The notes below the pieces were generated by a model, which saw only the letters and a list, made by a program, of their open reading frames with translations, did no database searches and had not been told where the DNA came from. Shown piece after piece: positions 1 to 9,033 of a DNA stretch of 64,000 nt. Origin of the DNA: Alphaproteobacteria bacterium (GTDB lineage: Bacteria > Pseudomonadota > Alphaproteobacteria > Micavibrionales > Micavibrionaceae); NCBI GenBank assembly GCA_021776025.1, contig JAJFGR010000007.1, positions 1 to 64,000 of the forward strand, in the 5' to 3' direction. Numbering within the stretch: the first letter of the stretch is position 1; the number at the start of each line of letters is the position of its first letter. The position numbers were made by a program, and so were the translations under genes.

Positions 1-134
1 GAACGGATTTATCGGTATACTCACAAGCGCAGCTCAACAAAGTAGCTCGCCTGTTAAATGAACGACCAAGAAAGACGCTGGACTTTGAAACACCAGCAGA
101 ACGATTTAACCAATGTGTTGCAGCGACCGGTTGA
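1..134 (+). pseudogene. IS30-family transposase, C-terminal fragment
   Basis: The third forward frame is open from the window edge to a TGA at 132-134. It reads as the last 43 residues of an IS30-type transposase, with the typical run Q-L-N-x-V-A-x-x-L-N-x-R-P-R-K-T-L and the ending T-P-x-E-x-F. This is the end of the catalytic DDE domain region. The rest of the gene lies outside the window, so I cannot say whether it is intact. The terminal inverted repeat is not obvious between 135 and 225. A copy of the dispersed AGCGGACAT motif follows at 148-156. Confidence 0.75.
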
Positions 135-225
135 GATCACCACCCAAAGCGGACATCTGAACAAACCTTATTTTGCATTTAAAAAGCCCAAATTACCCTG
201 AGGGTGTGCAAATTTATCAAATTGG

Positions 226-254
226 TTGACATAATATTTTATGTGTTGTAGTAT
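226..254 (+). promoter_or_regulatory. sigma-70 promoter upstream of glnD
   Basis: A perfect -35 box TTGACA (226-231) is followed after 17 bases by TAGTAT (249-254), a good -10 box. The predicted start is near 261, which gives a leader of about 87 bases before the glnD start codon. The leader contains no obvious second promoter. Confidence 0.7.
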
Positions 255-347
255 CCTTCGGGATTAATATTTATTGTGCCTTGCAGCAAAATAAAGAAAA
301 CGCCAAGTCATTAGCCATAAAAAGGCAAAAACAACACAGGGACTGTT

Positions 348-2855
348 ATGGGTAGCGAAATTTATGATGCGAAAGCCTATATGGCGCGCATGAAAGCGCA
401 ACAGAAATATCTGTCCGAAGAACGCCAGCCTCATATCAATAGTTTTCTGGAAGGTACATTTGATGGGCCTGGGCTTACTCGTGAACTTAGTAGGGTGGCT
501 GACGCCTATGTTATAGAGGCACTAGAGGGAAATCTTGCCGGCTTTGAAGACCAGGTTTCAGTTCTGGCCCTCGGTGCTAATGGCCGAGATGAAACCTGTA
601 TACACTCTGACCTTGATATTTTGCTACTTGTTCCACCAGGTGCTCTTGATCCAAAGCTTGAGCAGGCTCTGGAAAATCTATTTTATGCTCTACCAGAAAG
701 AGACATCCCACTTATACGCTCCGTTGATCAGTGTCTAAATAAAGTGGAGCGTAAACACCATGAGGTACATACATCCCTACTAGACAGACGCCACCTCTGG
801 GGAAGTACAAAACTTTTTGAGCAACTAGATGAGACCGTTAATGCATTTAATAAAAACAATGCTGAAGATTACGTTCTCGAAAGACTTGCATACCGAAGAA
901 AAACCCAGGAACAAAAAGACAAGCAATTTCATAACCTTGAACCCGATATCAAAGGGGGTTCTGGCGGACTGCGCGAAATTCAGAGCCTATTATGGATTGG
1001 TAAGGTACTTCACGGCTGTGAAACTCTTTCCGATCTTACAGAACATGTTCCTCTTACCAAGGAGGATTCCGGATATCTCCAAAAATCCTATGAGTATCTT
1101 TTAACCGTAAGATGCCATTTGCACGATCTGGATGAAAAAAAGGACCGGTTCCTATCAAAATACCAAAAAGACACCGCACAACGCATGGCTCCCACTATCA
1201 ATCCTGACAAATTCATGCAAGATCACTTCAAGACGACCCGCAATGTTGGTCTTATCGCTGACCTCATAAGCGCCGCCTTTGAAGAAAAAATTCAGAAAAC
1301 ATCTCCAAAAGAAGAAAAAGATTCTGGTTTTATCATAGCCGAAAATAAAATCCGCTTTGATGGTGAGCTAAAAGACCCTCTCAATATGCTGAACATTTAT
1401 CATTTTGCGCAAGGTAGAGACCTTAAACTTCACCATAGTGCAATCCAAACCATACGAAAAAAACTAAACCTTGTTGATGAAGCTTTCAGAACGAGCCTAG
1501 AAGCCAACACAATTTTTATGCAGATACTAACCCACAAGAAAAATGGCGGACAAACTTTGCGAGAAATGCAAAAAATCGGCCTTTTACAGAAATTCTTACC
1601 GCCTTTTGAGGAAATTGATTCCTGGCGACAATTCAATCTCTACCACACCAATATGATTGACGAGCATCTTTTCCAGTGCATCGAAAAGCTGGATGAGCTT
1701 AAAAACAGGCCCATAGAACCAGATGATCCTCTTGCCTATTCCTTGTCAAAAACATTATCGGAACAGGAACGCCGTGTCCTTAATACGGCCACACTCCTGC
1801 ACGATATCTGCAAGAGGCAGGGTGACAATCACTCAGAACTCGGAGCCAAGCTGGCGCAAGAAATCTGCCCGCGTCTTCGCCTGTCGATAGAAGAAACAAA
1901 CGAAGTGGCCTGGCTTATTGCCAATCATGTCCTGCTTAGGCACAAAGTATCGCGCCGCGATGTTGAAGATACTGGAACCACCGAAACCTTCAGTCAAAAA
2001 GTTAGCACAATAAGCAGGATTAACCTGCTAACGATTTTAACTGCTGCTGATACCATGGGCATAAAAGACAAAGAAGACCCTCTGCGCTGCCAATTGATTA
2101 AAGCGCTCTACGGAAAAACAAAACATTATTTTGGGACAGGAAAGCTTCAAGAACCTTCCAAACTCGATCTTCCTGAAGGATATAAAGCTGGCAAAACATA
2201 CATAGACGTCACAACCAATGAAGATGCTCAGGTCAATGAAATTACCATCGTAGCCCCCGACAGGCCTGGCCTCTTTAATGACCTGGTAAATATTCTGAGT
2301 GAAGAATGCAATATCATGGACGTAACCGTCGACACATTTAAAAAAGACGGGAAGACCATTGCTTTTGATCGCATGACAGTTCATAAAAATTCATCACGCC
2401 ACCCCTTCAGTGAAGCTGGTGCAAAACGTCTCAAAAAAAAAATAGAAGATGCTCTCAACTTTGTCGGCCCAAAGAAAGCTGAAGAGAGAAAGTCCAAAAA
2501 TTTAAATATCATCACCCATTCTCCATTTTCTTTTACGCAAGCGGTTAAATACAGCAACGAAGAAAGCTCTCTTTGTACAATCTTTGAAATCACCTCTATC
2601 AATAAACCCGGCATTCTCAAAAGTCTGACGGGGGCTTTTAATGATTCAGAGGTGGACATACGCGGTGTCCGCAGTGCTTATCACGGCGAAAAAGCCATTA
2701 ATGCTTTTTATATCTGTGACAATAAAGGCCAAAAAATTACTGATAAGAAAAAGCTGTATAATATTACCAATATTATAACGCAAAATCTTAAAAAACATGG
2801 CTCGGTTAAGGACATACCCGTCAATATGGACACTGAAATTACTCACATGCCATAA
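348..2855 (+). CDS. glnD: [Protein-PII] uridylyltransferase / uridylyl-removing enzyme
   Basis: The enzyme adds UMP to PII proteins when glutamine is low and removes it when glutamine is high, and so sets nitrogen assimilation. The 835-residue product shows the expected order. A nucleotidyltransferase domain with GRDE and SDLDILLL lies near residues 75-95, followed by its helical domain. An HD phosphohydrolase domain (LLHDICKRQG, near 485) is next. Two C-terminal ACT domains (near 630 and 745) are recognised by APDRPGLF and INKPGIL and are the glutamine sensors. It is somewhat shorter than the roughly 900 residues common in the family. The start is preceded by a weak GGGA. No partner gene is adjacent, and the next genes downstream are accessory. 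Confidence 0.93.
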   Translation: MGSEIYDAKAYMARMKAQQKYLSEERQPHINSFLEGTFDGPGLTRELSRVADAYVIEALEGNLAGFEDQVSVLALGANGRDETCIHSDLDILLLVPPGALDPKLEQALENLFYALPERDIPLIRSVDQCLNKVERKHHEVHTSLLDRRHLWGSTKLFEQLDETVNAFNKNNAEDYVLERLAYRRKTQEQKDKQFHNLEPDIKGGSGGLREIQSLLWIGKVLHGCETLSDLTEHVPLTKEDSGYLQKSYEYLLTVRCHLHDLDEKKDRFLSKYQKDTAQRMAPTINPDKFMQDHFKTTRNVGLIADLISAAFEEKIQKTSPKEEKDSGFIIAENKIRFDGELKDPLNMLNIYHFAQGRDLKLHHSAIQTIRKKLNLVDEAFRTSLEANTIFMQILTHKKNGGQTLREMQKIGLLQKFLPPFEEIDSWRQFNLYHTNMIDEHLFQCIEKLDELKNRPIEPDDPLAYSLSKTLSEQERRVLNTATLLHDICKRQGDNHSELGAKLAQEICPRLRLSIEETNEVAWLIANHVLLRHKVSRRDVEDTGTTETFSQKVSTISRINLLTILTAADTMGIKDKEDPLRCQLIKALYGKTKHYFGTGKLQEPSKLDLPEGYKAGKTYIDVTTNEDAQVNEITIVAPDRPGLFNDLVNILSEECNIMDVTVDTFKKDGKTIAFDRMTVHKNSSRHPFSEAGAKRLKKKIEDALNFVGPKKAEERKSKNLNIITHSPFSFTQAVKYSNEESSLCTIFEITSINKPGILKSLTGAFNDSEVDIRGVRSAYHGEKAINAFYICDNKGQKITDKKKLYNITNIITQNLKKHGSVKDIPVNMDTEITHMP

Positions 2856-2882
2856 ATACGAGTAACTTAAAGAGAGAAAAAA

Positions 2883-2936
2883 TGACGACCGCTGAGGGAT
2901 TCTAACCTTCGGCCTCTGATTACAAATCGGCTGCCC
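2883..2936 (-). pseudogene. decayed 3' part of a tRNA-Thr(TGT)
   Basis: Read on the minus strand, the sequence contains an anticodon loop TTTGTAA, a variable region, a T-arm-like GGTTAGAATCC and an acceptor-like end GGTCGTCA. This resembles the 3' two thirds of an alphaproteobacterial tRNA-Thr(TGT). The anticodon stem and the T stem each carry a mismatch, and no 5' half is present, so it is not a working tRNA. Such 3' remnants are what integrase-mediated insertion at a tRNA gene leaves behind. An 11-base stretch (TTACAAATCGG at 2920-2930) recurs inverted at 2971-2981. Confidence 0.5.
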
Positions 2937-2950
2937 TAAAAAAGAAGAAA

Positions 2951-3244
2951 TCACATTAAGGAAACATTATCCGATTTGTAAGTTGAATGTCCGCTATTGG
3001 CCGTGAAGGACATATCTTCCATGGACGGCTTTCCAGCTGCGCGCTCATCCCACTTTTGCTCAATCTCCTCAATAACTCTTTTTATTGAAGGGTCCTTAGT
3101 TTTTTAAGCTAGGTCCTGAGCGGATTTTATCTGCTCCATAGTCAACGCCACAAATTCAGGGCGTCCGTCTTTGGCTGTAGCCTTTTTAGGCTTAACTTTC
3201 TCGATCTTAACGTCCGTTTTTTGATGTTTATTTTTTGCTTGCAT
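2951..3244 (-). pseudogene. small lysine-rich ORF with an in-frame stop
   Basis: An ATG at 3244 opens a frame that stops after 46 codons at TAA (3104-3106) but continues in the same frame for another 50 codons to TGA (2951-2953). The first half is basic (many Lys) and the second half has a protein-like composition (VIEEIEQKWDERAAGKPSMED). This suggests one small gene of about 96 residues broken by a nonsense mutation. The end of the frame runs through a copy of the AATGTCCGC motif. I do not recognise the family. The gap to the next gene (3245-3391) holds nothing else I can support. Confidence 0.35.
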
Positions 3245-3391
3245 AACGTCTTAGCCATCACTTGTTTTTACAGAATACAAGTAACCAGGGCAAGCCTGAC
3301 GTTATGTTAATTTTATTTTAGGTTTAAAGACTGTATCTGTACCCCGTCAGCACAAACCGGATGATTGCCTTATGGGAAATGACGGAATTTT

Positions 3392-5050
3392 CTAGGCTGC
3401 TAAATCCCACTTTAGTACTTCTTCTCGCGTTGGCGCTTTAAAGTTTTTAGCTTTGAGTCTTGTCTCTACATGTTCTGCAAATGTTAATAGAGTCATATCT
3501 TTGGGAATATTATTGACCATGCCTGCTTGCATGAGCTTGTCGAGATCACCATAGCTTCTTTTAGAGTTTTGAGAAAATTTATTGGTAAGAGCTGTAACAG
3601 TTGCATCCTTATACTCAGAAAGTAGCAGAGTTTGTTGTGATAAATGTCCGTGGTTTATCGGCGTATCATTAGCTGGTGGGAGCGCCTGCTCCTTTAAAAT
3701 ATGCCAAGCCACGCTATTAAACGTTGAGGCAAGGCTCAACGTTTTTTTAGGGCTCTTCAATTCAGTGCCAAACTCTTCATGAGCAAACTCTCCCATAGTT
3801 GTGCCTTCCGGCACACCTTCTACGCGGCTTGCGTCAAAGGCCTGATAAACACTGTTCCATGCTCGTTTATCATTAGCGAGCGCGCATGGCCCTTTTATTA
3901 CACCAGAGAGTACCCTCGGTTCTATGCCATCAGGATTATTCTTAATGTAAAGCTCCATCGCCTCGCGCACATTTTCCCGCGTGTAGGTAGAGGTGTAGGC
4001 CCGTTTGTCGGCCAAAAAGGTAATGCTATCATTAGACTTGGGTGTAACAACTTTAGATTTTCGTGCGCTTGAAGACCGCGCCTTACGTCTATTGATACAT
4101 TCAGGTACGGCAATAGCAGGGTCGGTACTTGTTTCTGCCTTTTTAAGCATTTTTTTTAAAGCTTGTTTCTCAAAACTGGAAATGGACTCAGAGGTCACAT
4201 TCATCATCTCCCCGACTTCTGCTAAGGTTCTTATTTCTTCAGCGTTAGGTTCTAAGTAACGCTTTTTAATAGCCCCTCTTTGCTTATCAGTTAGCTCAGT
4301 AGCATCTAACAGCCGATTAAGATAACAAGCATAAGATGTCTTTGCGGCAGCAGCAAAGACATCAGGAGTGTTAGTTTCTAACATATCAAGATGTGTTGGA
4401 CCGTATGCATTATTCTTACTGAAAGGGGCATCTAAAGATAATGTGCCTGTGTAGTGCATTGTAAGGATTTTTTTTACGTGGCTAATCGGTACGCCGAGCT
4501 TTTCCTCTATGGTGTCTTCGGCGTCAGATGGTGATTTATGGGGGTTATTATCTTTGTACTCTTTCATAAGAGTGTCGTAACTATTCAAAATATTTTGAGA
4601 ACTTAGAGATAATTTTGCAGGGTTTGTTTGTGTTGTTTTTTGTTCGGCCGCATATTTTTGCACATACTTGTATATCCACCACCCTGCATAAGTGAGTACG
4701 CTATTCTTAGAGGATGTTTGGAATCTTTTAATGCCTTCTATCAAACCTATGCGAGCTTCTTGATGAAGATCATCAACATCAATCCCTGTTTTCTTAGCAA
4801 AATAATCGGCTTTCTTTTTACAAAAGCCATCATAGGCAGTTAAAAGCTTAACCAATGCGTCTTCACTTTTTTCTTCTTGATACTGCCGTACCAACTTATA
4901 CGTATCTTCTTTAGAAAGCTGTTGATTGCTTGTTTCAGAGTCTGGATCAGGTTCTTTGCTAAGGGCTAAAATTTCTTCCTCTGAGGGGTTTTCAATCCCA
5001 TCACTAGTGTCAGGGGGTGTTTCCAGTGTTGCTGACGTTGTTTTTTCCAC
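3392..5050 (-). CDS. sigma-70 family protein with a long C-terminal extension
   Basis: The N-terminal 310 residues look like a primary-type sigma factor. Region 2 (about 60-133) has the DLHQEARIGLIEGIKRF core and a TYAGWWIYKYV segment like region 2.3-2.4. Region 3 is near 165-187 and region 4 near 250-302, with a helix-turn-helix around TLAEVGEMMNVTSESISSFEKQAL. There is no region 1.1 and no obvious 1.2. Residues 303-552 are not part of any sigma family I know and seem to contain two related segments (about 395-434 and 497-536). The start is GTG, and a TAG stands in frame four codons upstream. Its neighbours are remnants, so this is probably an accessory-element regulator rather than a housekeeping sigma. 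Confidence 0.75.
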   Translation of the reverse strand: MEKTTSATLETPPDTSDGIENPSEEEILALSKEPDPDSETSNQQLSKEDTYKLVRQYQEEKSEDALVKLLTAYDGFCKKKADYFAKKTGIDVDDLHQEARIGLIEGIKRFQTSSKNSVLTYAGWWIYKYVQKYAAEQKTTQTNPAKLSLSSQNILNSYDTLMKEYKDNNPHKSPSDAEDTIEEKLGVPISHVKKILTMHYTGTLSLDAPFSKNNAYGPTHLDMLETNTPDVFAAAAKTSYACYLNRLLDATELTDKQRGAIKKRYLEPNAEEIRTLAEVGEMMNVTSESISSFEKQALKKMLKKAETSTDPAIAVPECINRRKARSSSARKSKVVTPKSNDSITFLADKRAYTSTYTRENVREAMELYIKNNPDGIEPRVLSGVIKGPCALANDKRAWNSVYQAFDASRVEGVPEGTTMGEFAHEEFGTELKSPKKTLSLASTFNSVAWHILKEQALPPANDTPINHGHLSQQTLLLSEYKDATVTALTNKFSQNSKRSYGDLDKLMQAGMVNNIPKDMTLLTFAEHVETRLKAKNFKAPTREEVLKWDLAA

Positions 5051-5133
5051 GAGGCATATCTACTTTTTTAAACAAGAAAGATGTAATATTATAAAATTAT
5101 GAAAACGTCAAGCATTTTACATACTGAGGCGCA

Positions 5134-5316
5134 TCAGATTTCATCATTATCCGGCTCGAGATAATCTGGAGCATTCTCCGCTTCTTTCTTTATGTTCGTA
5201 TGGTGCTGCGGATCTGGGGGCTTTGAACGAGCGTTAAAACCGCTACGCAGAGGTTTTCTTACTGGTTTAGCTATATTTTCCTCTGTCTGAGTTAAAGGCT
5301 CTTTCCGGCGGTGGTC
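5134..5316 (-). pseudogene. 60-codon open frame without a start, gene remnant
   Basis: Between two TGA codons the minus strand is open for 60 codons and has a coding-like, proline- and charge-rich composition. It ends in PDYLEPDNDEI. There is no ATG, GTG or TTG start with a ribosome site. It resembles the hydrophilic tail of a mobilisation-type protein, but this is only an impression. The dispersed motif AGCGGACAT (5320-5328) sits directly at its upstream edge. This is why I read it as a gene truncated at an element boundary. The rest of the 5051-5374 gap is AT-rich promoter-like DNA for the sigma gene. Confidence 0.25.
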
Positions 5317-5374
5317 TCAAGCGGACATTCAAAAGCTTAAAAGTTTAACAGAATCCACGAAGTTTAGGGCGCTT

Positions 5375-7066
5375 CTAAGTCATGCCGTTTTTGTCCATAT
5401 CGTCATAGTATGTGTTACGGAACTCTTCCAAAAGCTGTGTTACCTCTTCCTTAGGAATATCGTTTACTTCCAGTACAGCGCCGCTGAGCATTATGCTGGC
5501 CTCTAATGTTTCCGACACAGGAAGGGTTGCGCCAGCCTTACGCAATTTCTCACAATGCTCTTTGTCACGACCGCGGGCATAGATCGGTGTATCCGGGTAG
5601 TGCTGACGCATAATATGAACGAGTCGTTCGGCGATTGCGGCTTCGTCTATTGTAATGACAAAGACGTTGGCATTTTCTGCGCCCATCCGGTTTAGCACAT
5701 CATAACGACCGGCATCTCCATAAATCACCGAAAAGCCTTCTTTGCGGGCTTTGGTAACGCAATCGGGATCATTATCCAGAGCCAGATAAGGCACGCCGCC
5801 AGCATCTAGAATTTTTGCAATGCGTTTTCCCATCCGGCCAAACCCAGCCAAAATCACGAATTCCTCATTATCCAAGGCCATAGCATCGATGGAATCTTGT
5901 GCCTTCTTCCCACCTAGCAGACTCTCAATTTTCTCTCCCGCTATCGCCATGAGCGGTGTTGTGGCCATGCTTAAGGCAATAACCAGCGTAAGCATCTGGA
6001 ACATCTCCATCTCCATGAGGCCCGTTGTCATTGCCAGCCCAAATAGAACAAACCCAAACTCTCCACTTTGCGACAACAACAGCGCAGCGCGAACAGATGA
6101 ACCATTATTTGTGCCCGCAATCCTGCACAGCGCCCATGTCATGATGGCTTTAATAAAGAGCAATCCGCCAACCAGACCCAAAATTAAAGGCGCTTTTTGC
6201 ATGAGAAGACCAAAATCGACAGACATCCCCACAGACATAAAGAATAGCCCAAGAAGAATGCCGCGAAACGGATGAATGTCGGCAATAATTTGATGACGGT
6301 ATTGTGAATCCGCCAGCATCAGTCCGGCCAGAAAAGCGCCAAGCGCCATGGATAACCCTACGGTTTCCATCAGCCATGCTGTGCCGAGTACGGCAAGAAC
6401 AGCCGCGGCAACAAAAACCTCCGCGTTGTGACTATGGGCTATCAGTCGCAAAACAGGCGTTAAAACAAACCGGCCTGCCAAAATAACAGCACCGATCACA
6501 AAAAGCGTGTTCAACAGGGCAAACTCAACGCCCTGAACCAGCGGCGTGTCATGCGCCAGAAAGGATACAAGCGCGAGCAGCGGGACAACGGATAAATCCT
6601 GGAGCAGTAAAATAGAAAAAGATGTGCGCCCCGCTACAGTTTTTAACCCGCCGCGCTCAGTTAATATTTGAAGGCCGAAAGCGGTCGAAGATAAAGCAAG
6701 GCCAAACCCTATGATGATTGCTGTTTCCTTCGATGCGCCTAGAAACAAAGCCAGTCCACCCAGAACAAGCCCCGTCAAAATGACTTGCGCCGTTCCAAGA
6801 CCAAAGACAAGGCGTTTCATCGACCATAATCTGGCAAGATTGAGCTCAATGCCGATGACAAACAACAAAAAGACAACGCCAAATTCGGCAATATGTTGAA
6901 TTTCCTGAACCTGATGGATCACGCCAAAGCCCCATGGCCCAACAATCGCTCCGGCAACAAGAAACCCAAGAACAGAGCCAAGCCCAAGCCGGTGAAAGAC
7001 CGGAACAGCCAAAACGGCTGCGGCCAGAAGAATGAGGATGTGCGTTAGGTCAATGGTTTCTGGCAT
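5375..7066 (-). CDS. CPA2-family cation:proton antiporter, Kef/YbaL type
   Basis: This inner-membrane transporter exchanges K+ (or another monovalent cation) for H+. About 12 membrane helices fill residues 1-380. They include the family start GLGSVLGFLVAGAIVGPW and the conserved LLFVIGIELN and LSSTAFGLQ segments. A cytosolic RCK/TrkA-N domain follows (about 402-520) with a Rossmann GFGRMGKRIA and an acidic residue at the end of strand two (LALDND). The length (563) matches YbaL better than KefB or KefC. No KefF/KefG ancillary oxidoreductase gene is adjacent, so glutathione gating cannot be inferred. An AGAGGA ribosome site lies just before the ATG. Confidence 0.88.
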   Translation of the reverse strand: MPETIDLTHILILLAAAVLAVPVFHRLGLGSVLGFLVAGAIVGPWGFGVIHQVQEIQHIAEFGVVFLLFVIGIELNLARLWSMKRLVFGLGTAQVILTGLVLGGLALFLGASKETAIIIGFGLALSSTAFGLQILTERGGLKTVAGRTSFSILLLQDLSVVPLLALVSFLAHDTPLVQGVEFALLNTLFVIGAVILAGRFVLTPVLRLIAHSHNAEVFVAAAVLAVLGTAWLMETVGLSMALGAFLAGLMLADSQYRHQIIADIHPFRGILLGLFFMSVGMSVDFGLLMQKAPLILGLVGGLLFIKAIMTWALCRIAGTNNGSSVRAALLLSQSGEFGFVLFGLAMTTGLMEMEMFQMLTLVIALSMATTPLMAIAGEKIESLLGGKKAQDSIDAMALDNEEFVILAGFGRMGKRIAKILDAGGVPYLALDNDPDCVTKARKEGFSVIYGDAGRYDVLNRMGAENANVFVITIDEAAIAERLVHIMRQHYPDTPIYARGRDKEHCEKLRKAGATLPVSETLEASIMLSGAVLEVNDIPKEEVTQLLEEFRNTYYDDMDKNGMT

Positions 7067-7281
7067 GGTCCTCTTTCGGTGTTTTAATTCTCATAAAGAA
7101 CAACCAAACTATATAATTTTAGCCATAAAAATGGTATCTAAATATCTGATTTTTCCATGATTTAGCTATACAAAAAACTAATGTTTCCAGTATGGAAAAT
7201 GGGCTCTGGTAGGTGGGAATTATTGGGATTAATTAAGGGATGCAAAGATTCCGTTTCCGGCCAAAAACGGACATCTTCTTA

Positions 7282-7349
7282 TTTTAGTATTTAGGTAGTT
7301 TATAGGGATATCTTCGCAAGGACCAGTAGAGACCGGTATTTTCCACAAT
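7282..7349. repeat. dispersed repeat A, copy 1, in the 7067-7448 gap
   Basis: This stretch matches 19636-19700 with small gaps. The best shared runs are TAGTTTATAGG and CCAGTAGAG, followed by TATTT-CC-CAAT. In both places it follows a copy of the (A/G)CGGACAT motif by a few bases and lies just past the stop codon side of a minus-strand gene. Its role is unknown; an element end or shared 3' untranslated signal would both fit. The remainder of the gap (7067-7260) is AT-rich and probably carries the promoter of the antiporter gene. Confidence 0.55.
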
Positions 7350-7448
7350 AACGCTTATCACATTTAGCTTAATAGGTACGAAGTATGATGAAAAATGCCA
7401 GCATGGGAACAGGCTTCATTAAACTTTGCGATAGAACCGGAAGACTTG

Positions 7449-8690
7449 CTATTGTGGCCGAAGTTGGAAATCTTTAGCGATGTCAGGAGTAAGTTGTTTT
7501 CTCTGGATTTTGGCTCTTACATAATCGTGTATTTCTTTGTGTCTATGGGCGTCATTTAGGGCGTTATGATCTCCGTTGCCTGCAAATTCTATAGGCAAAC
7601 GCGGATTTCCAAATTTATCGCACAGGTGAACGATGTCACGCGCCAGAATTTTTTCTATTTGGGCTTCTTGTAAAACGTCTCTCAGGTTTTCACTGTTTTT
7701 ACTCAGAATATTGAAGAGCAAATATCGGTCATGATCGTCGTGAAACGACCAAAAATCAACAAGGTTGGCTGGTCCGACAAAATTCAAGATTTCCGGTCCG
7801 ACTTGCTCCAAGCTTTTCCATTCGGATTTTTCGATGTCTAAATGGGGTAAAACATTTTTTTGCAGCCAGTGATCGGGAGGAATTAAATCGATATAGTCTT
7901 TGATCACGGCATAATATTCACGTGATTTGTCATGAGAGACCATGCCAATGCTAATGGGGTAACAGGTGAATTTGTTGGGATTGTAGAATTCGAGATCATA
8001 AAAGAATAGTTTGTCACCTTCTTTTAGTGTTGGATCCTCAGGGACCATTGGAGGCATATTTTCTGTTTTATGCGCCAGTTTTCTTAGGTGGTTAAAATGT
8101 CCTCTATATGCTGCGGCAAAACCAGGTACTGCAGTTTTTTCTACAGATTCTATTAATTCAGGATCATTAAGGCGATGACGTAAATGAACAAGATCACGCG
8201 GTAAAAACTTTTCTATGCCTGTTCCATTGAAGATAGAGTAGGGGTTGCCTGCGGTACCACCAAACATAGAGGTAAGGAGGTGCCTGTTGGCACGGTCTTT
8301 GAACGTCCAGAATTCAACCTTTTTAGCCGGTGCGGAGGATACCATGTTCATGACTTTATGCTTTAGGTTATCAGCCGTGATTGGCGTTGCACCCGAAGCA
8401 ATAAGGTTCTCGATTTCTCGTCCCGTCTTCGCGCTGTTTTCTTTTATTTCTTCAATGTAATCTGTAATGACAAAACGGTTAACATCCTGACTGTCTTCTG
8501 GGTTCATTTCAAAATAGTAAGGCTTCTCTTCAAACTTTTTGCTTTGGTGTGATCGAAAGCCATAGAACCAGCGCCGGAGTTCTGGAAATTCAAGTAGTCG
8601 AGTTTCTTGATTAGAAGCGGAAGCGTGAATGGACGAAATTCCTAGTTCTTCTTGCCTCTCTCCTGCGCCTTGTGTTAGCCCCTTAGTCAT
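7449..8690 (-). CDS. DEDDh exonuclease-like protein with a tandem-duplicated domain
   Basis: The C-terminal half (about 215-400) is a DEDDh 3'-5' exonuclease of the exoribonuclease AS/Rv2179c kind. Motif I is FFYDLEF (D222, E224), motif II lies in the DFWSFHDDHDR region, and motif III is HNALNDA (H365, D370). The N-terminal half (about 38-200) repeats the same plan: WFYGFRS at motif I, VEFWTFKDRANRHLL at motif II, then FLPRDLVHLRHRL. It has lost every acidic metal ligand and the motif III histidine context (GHFNHLRKLAH). So one active and one dead copy sit in one chain. It stands alone between element remnants. The target is unknown; RNA is likely from the family. Confidence 0.72.
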   Translation of the reverse strand: MTKGLTQGAGERQEELGISSIHASASNQETRLLEFPELRRWFYGFRSHQSKKFEEKPYYFEMNPEDSQDVNRFVITDYIEEIKENSAKTGREIENLIASGATPITADNLKHKVMNMVSSAPAKKVEFWTFKDRANRHLLTSMFGGTAGNPYSIFNGTGIEKFLPRDLVHLRHRLNDPELIESVEKTAVPGFAAAYRGHFNHLRKLAHKTENMPPMVPEDPTLKEGDKLFFYDLEFYNPNKFTCYPISIGMVSHDKSREYYAVIKDYIDLIPPDHWLQKNVLPHLDIEKSEWKSLEQVGPEILNFVGPANLVDFWSFHDDHDRYLLFNILSKNSENLRDVLQEAQIEKILARDIVHLCDKFGNPRLPIEFAGNGDHNALNDAHRHKEIHDYVRAKIQRKQLTPDIAKDFQLRPQ

Positions 8691-8859
8691 ATCTGGTCGT
8701 TCATTTTATTGTGAGTAGGAGAACCATACATCGATAATTGAATTATGTCAATTATTATGCCTTTTAACCTCCAAAATCGCTTAAAAACTTACACACTTTT
8801 AATTTCAAGGAATAATTATTTAATAACTTCAAGGGCTTATCTCTGCCCTTGACCGATTC

Positions 8860-8911
8860 AAAATCTGTTGTCCGTATGGACGTGCCGGTTCAAGTCCGGC
8901 TAGGCCCACCA
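8860..8911 (+). pseudogene. 3' half of tRNA-Leu(UAA), att-like remnant
   Basis: These 52 bases equal the 3' exon of the tRNA-Leu at 17587-17638, including the encoded CCA, with one difference (8901 T for C). The match starts exactly at the second anticodon base. The 5' half is absent and replaced by unrelated DNA. A CTTACACACTTT motif stands 72 bases upstream (8788-8799), as it also does before another tRNA-Leu-like core at 30218. This is the structure of an attachment-site scar from an integrase that cuts in the anticodon loop. Confidence 0.75.
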
Positions 8912-9033
8912 CCTTTTACAAATATTCACAAAAAATGTCATCAACCCCATGCCCAGTAGAAGAATCTTGTGAATGCAGCAGATTATATGACTATAGCCGG
9001 TATCTGAGATAGATAAATCTTTTCGATTTATAA

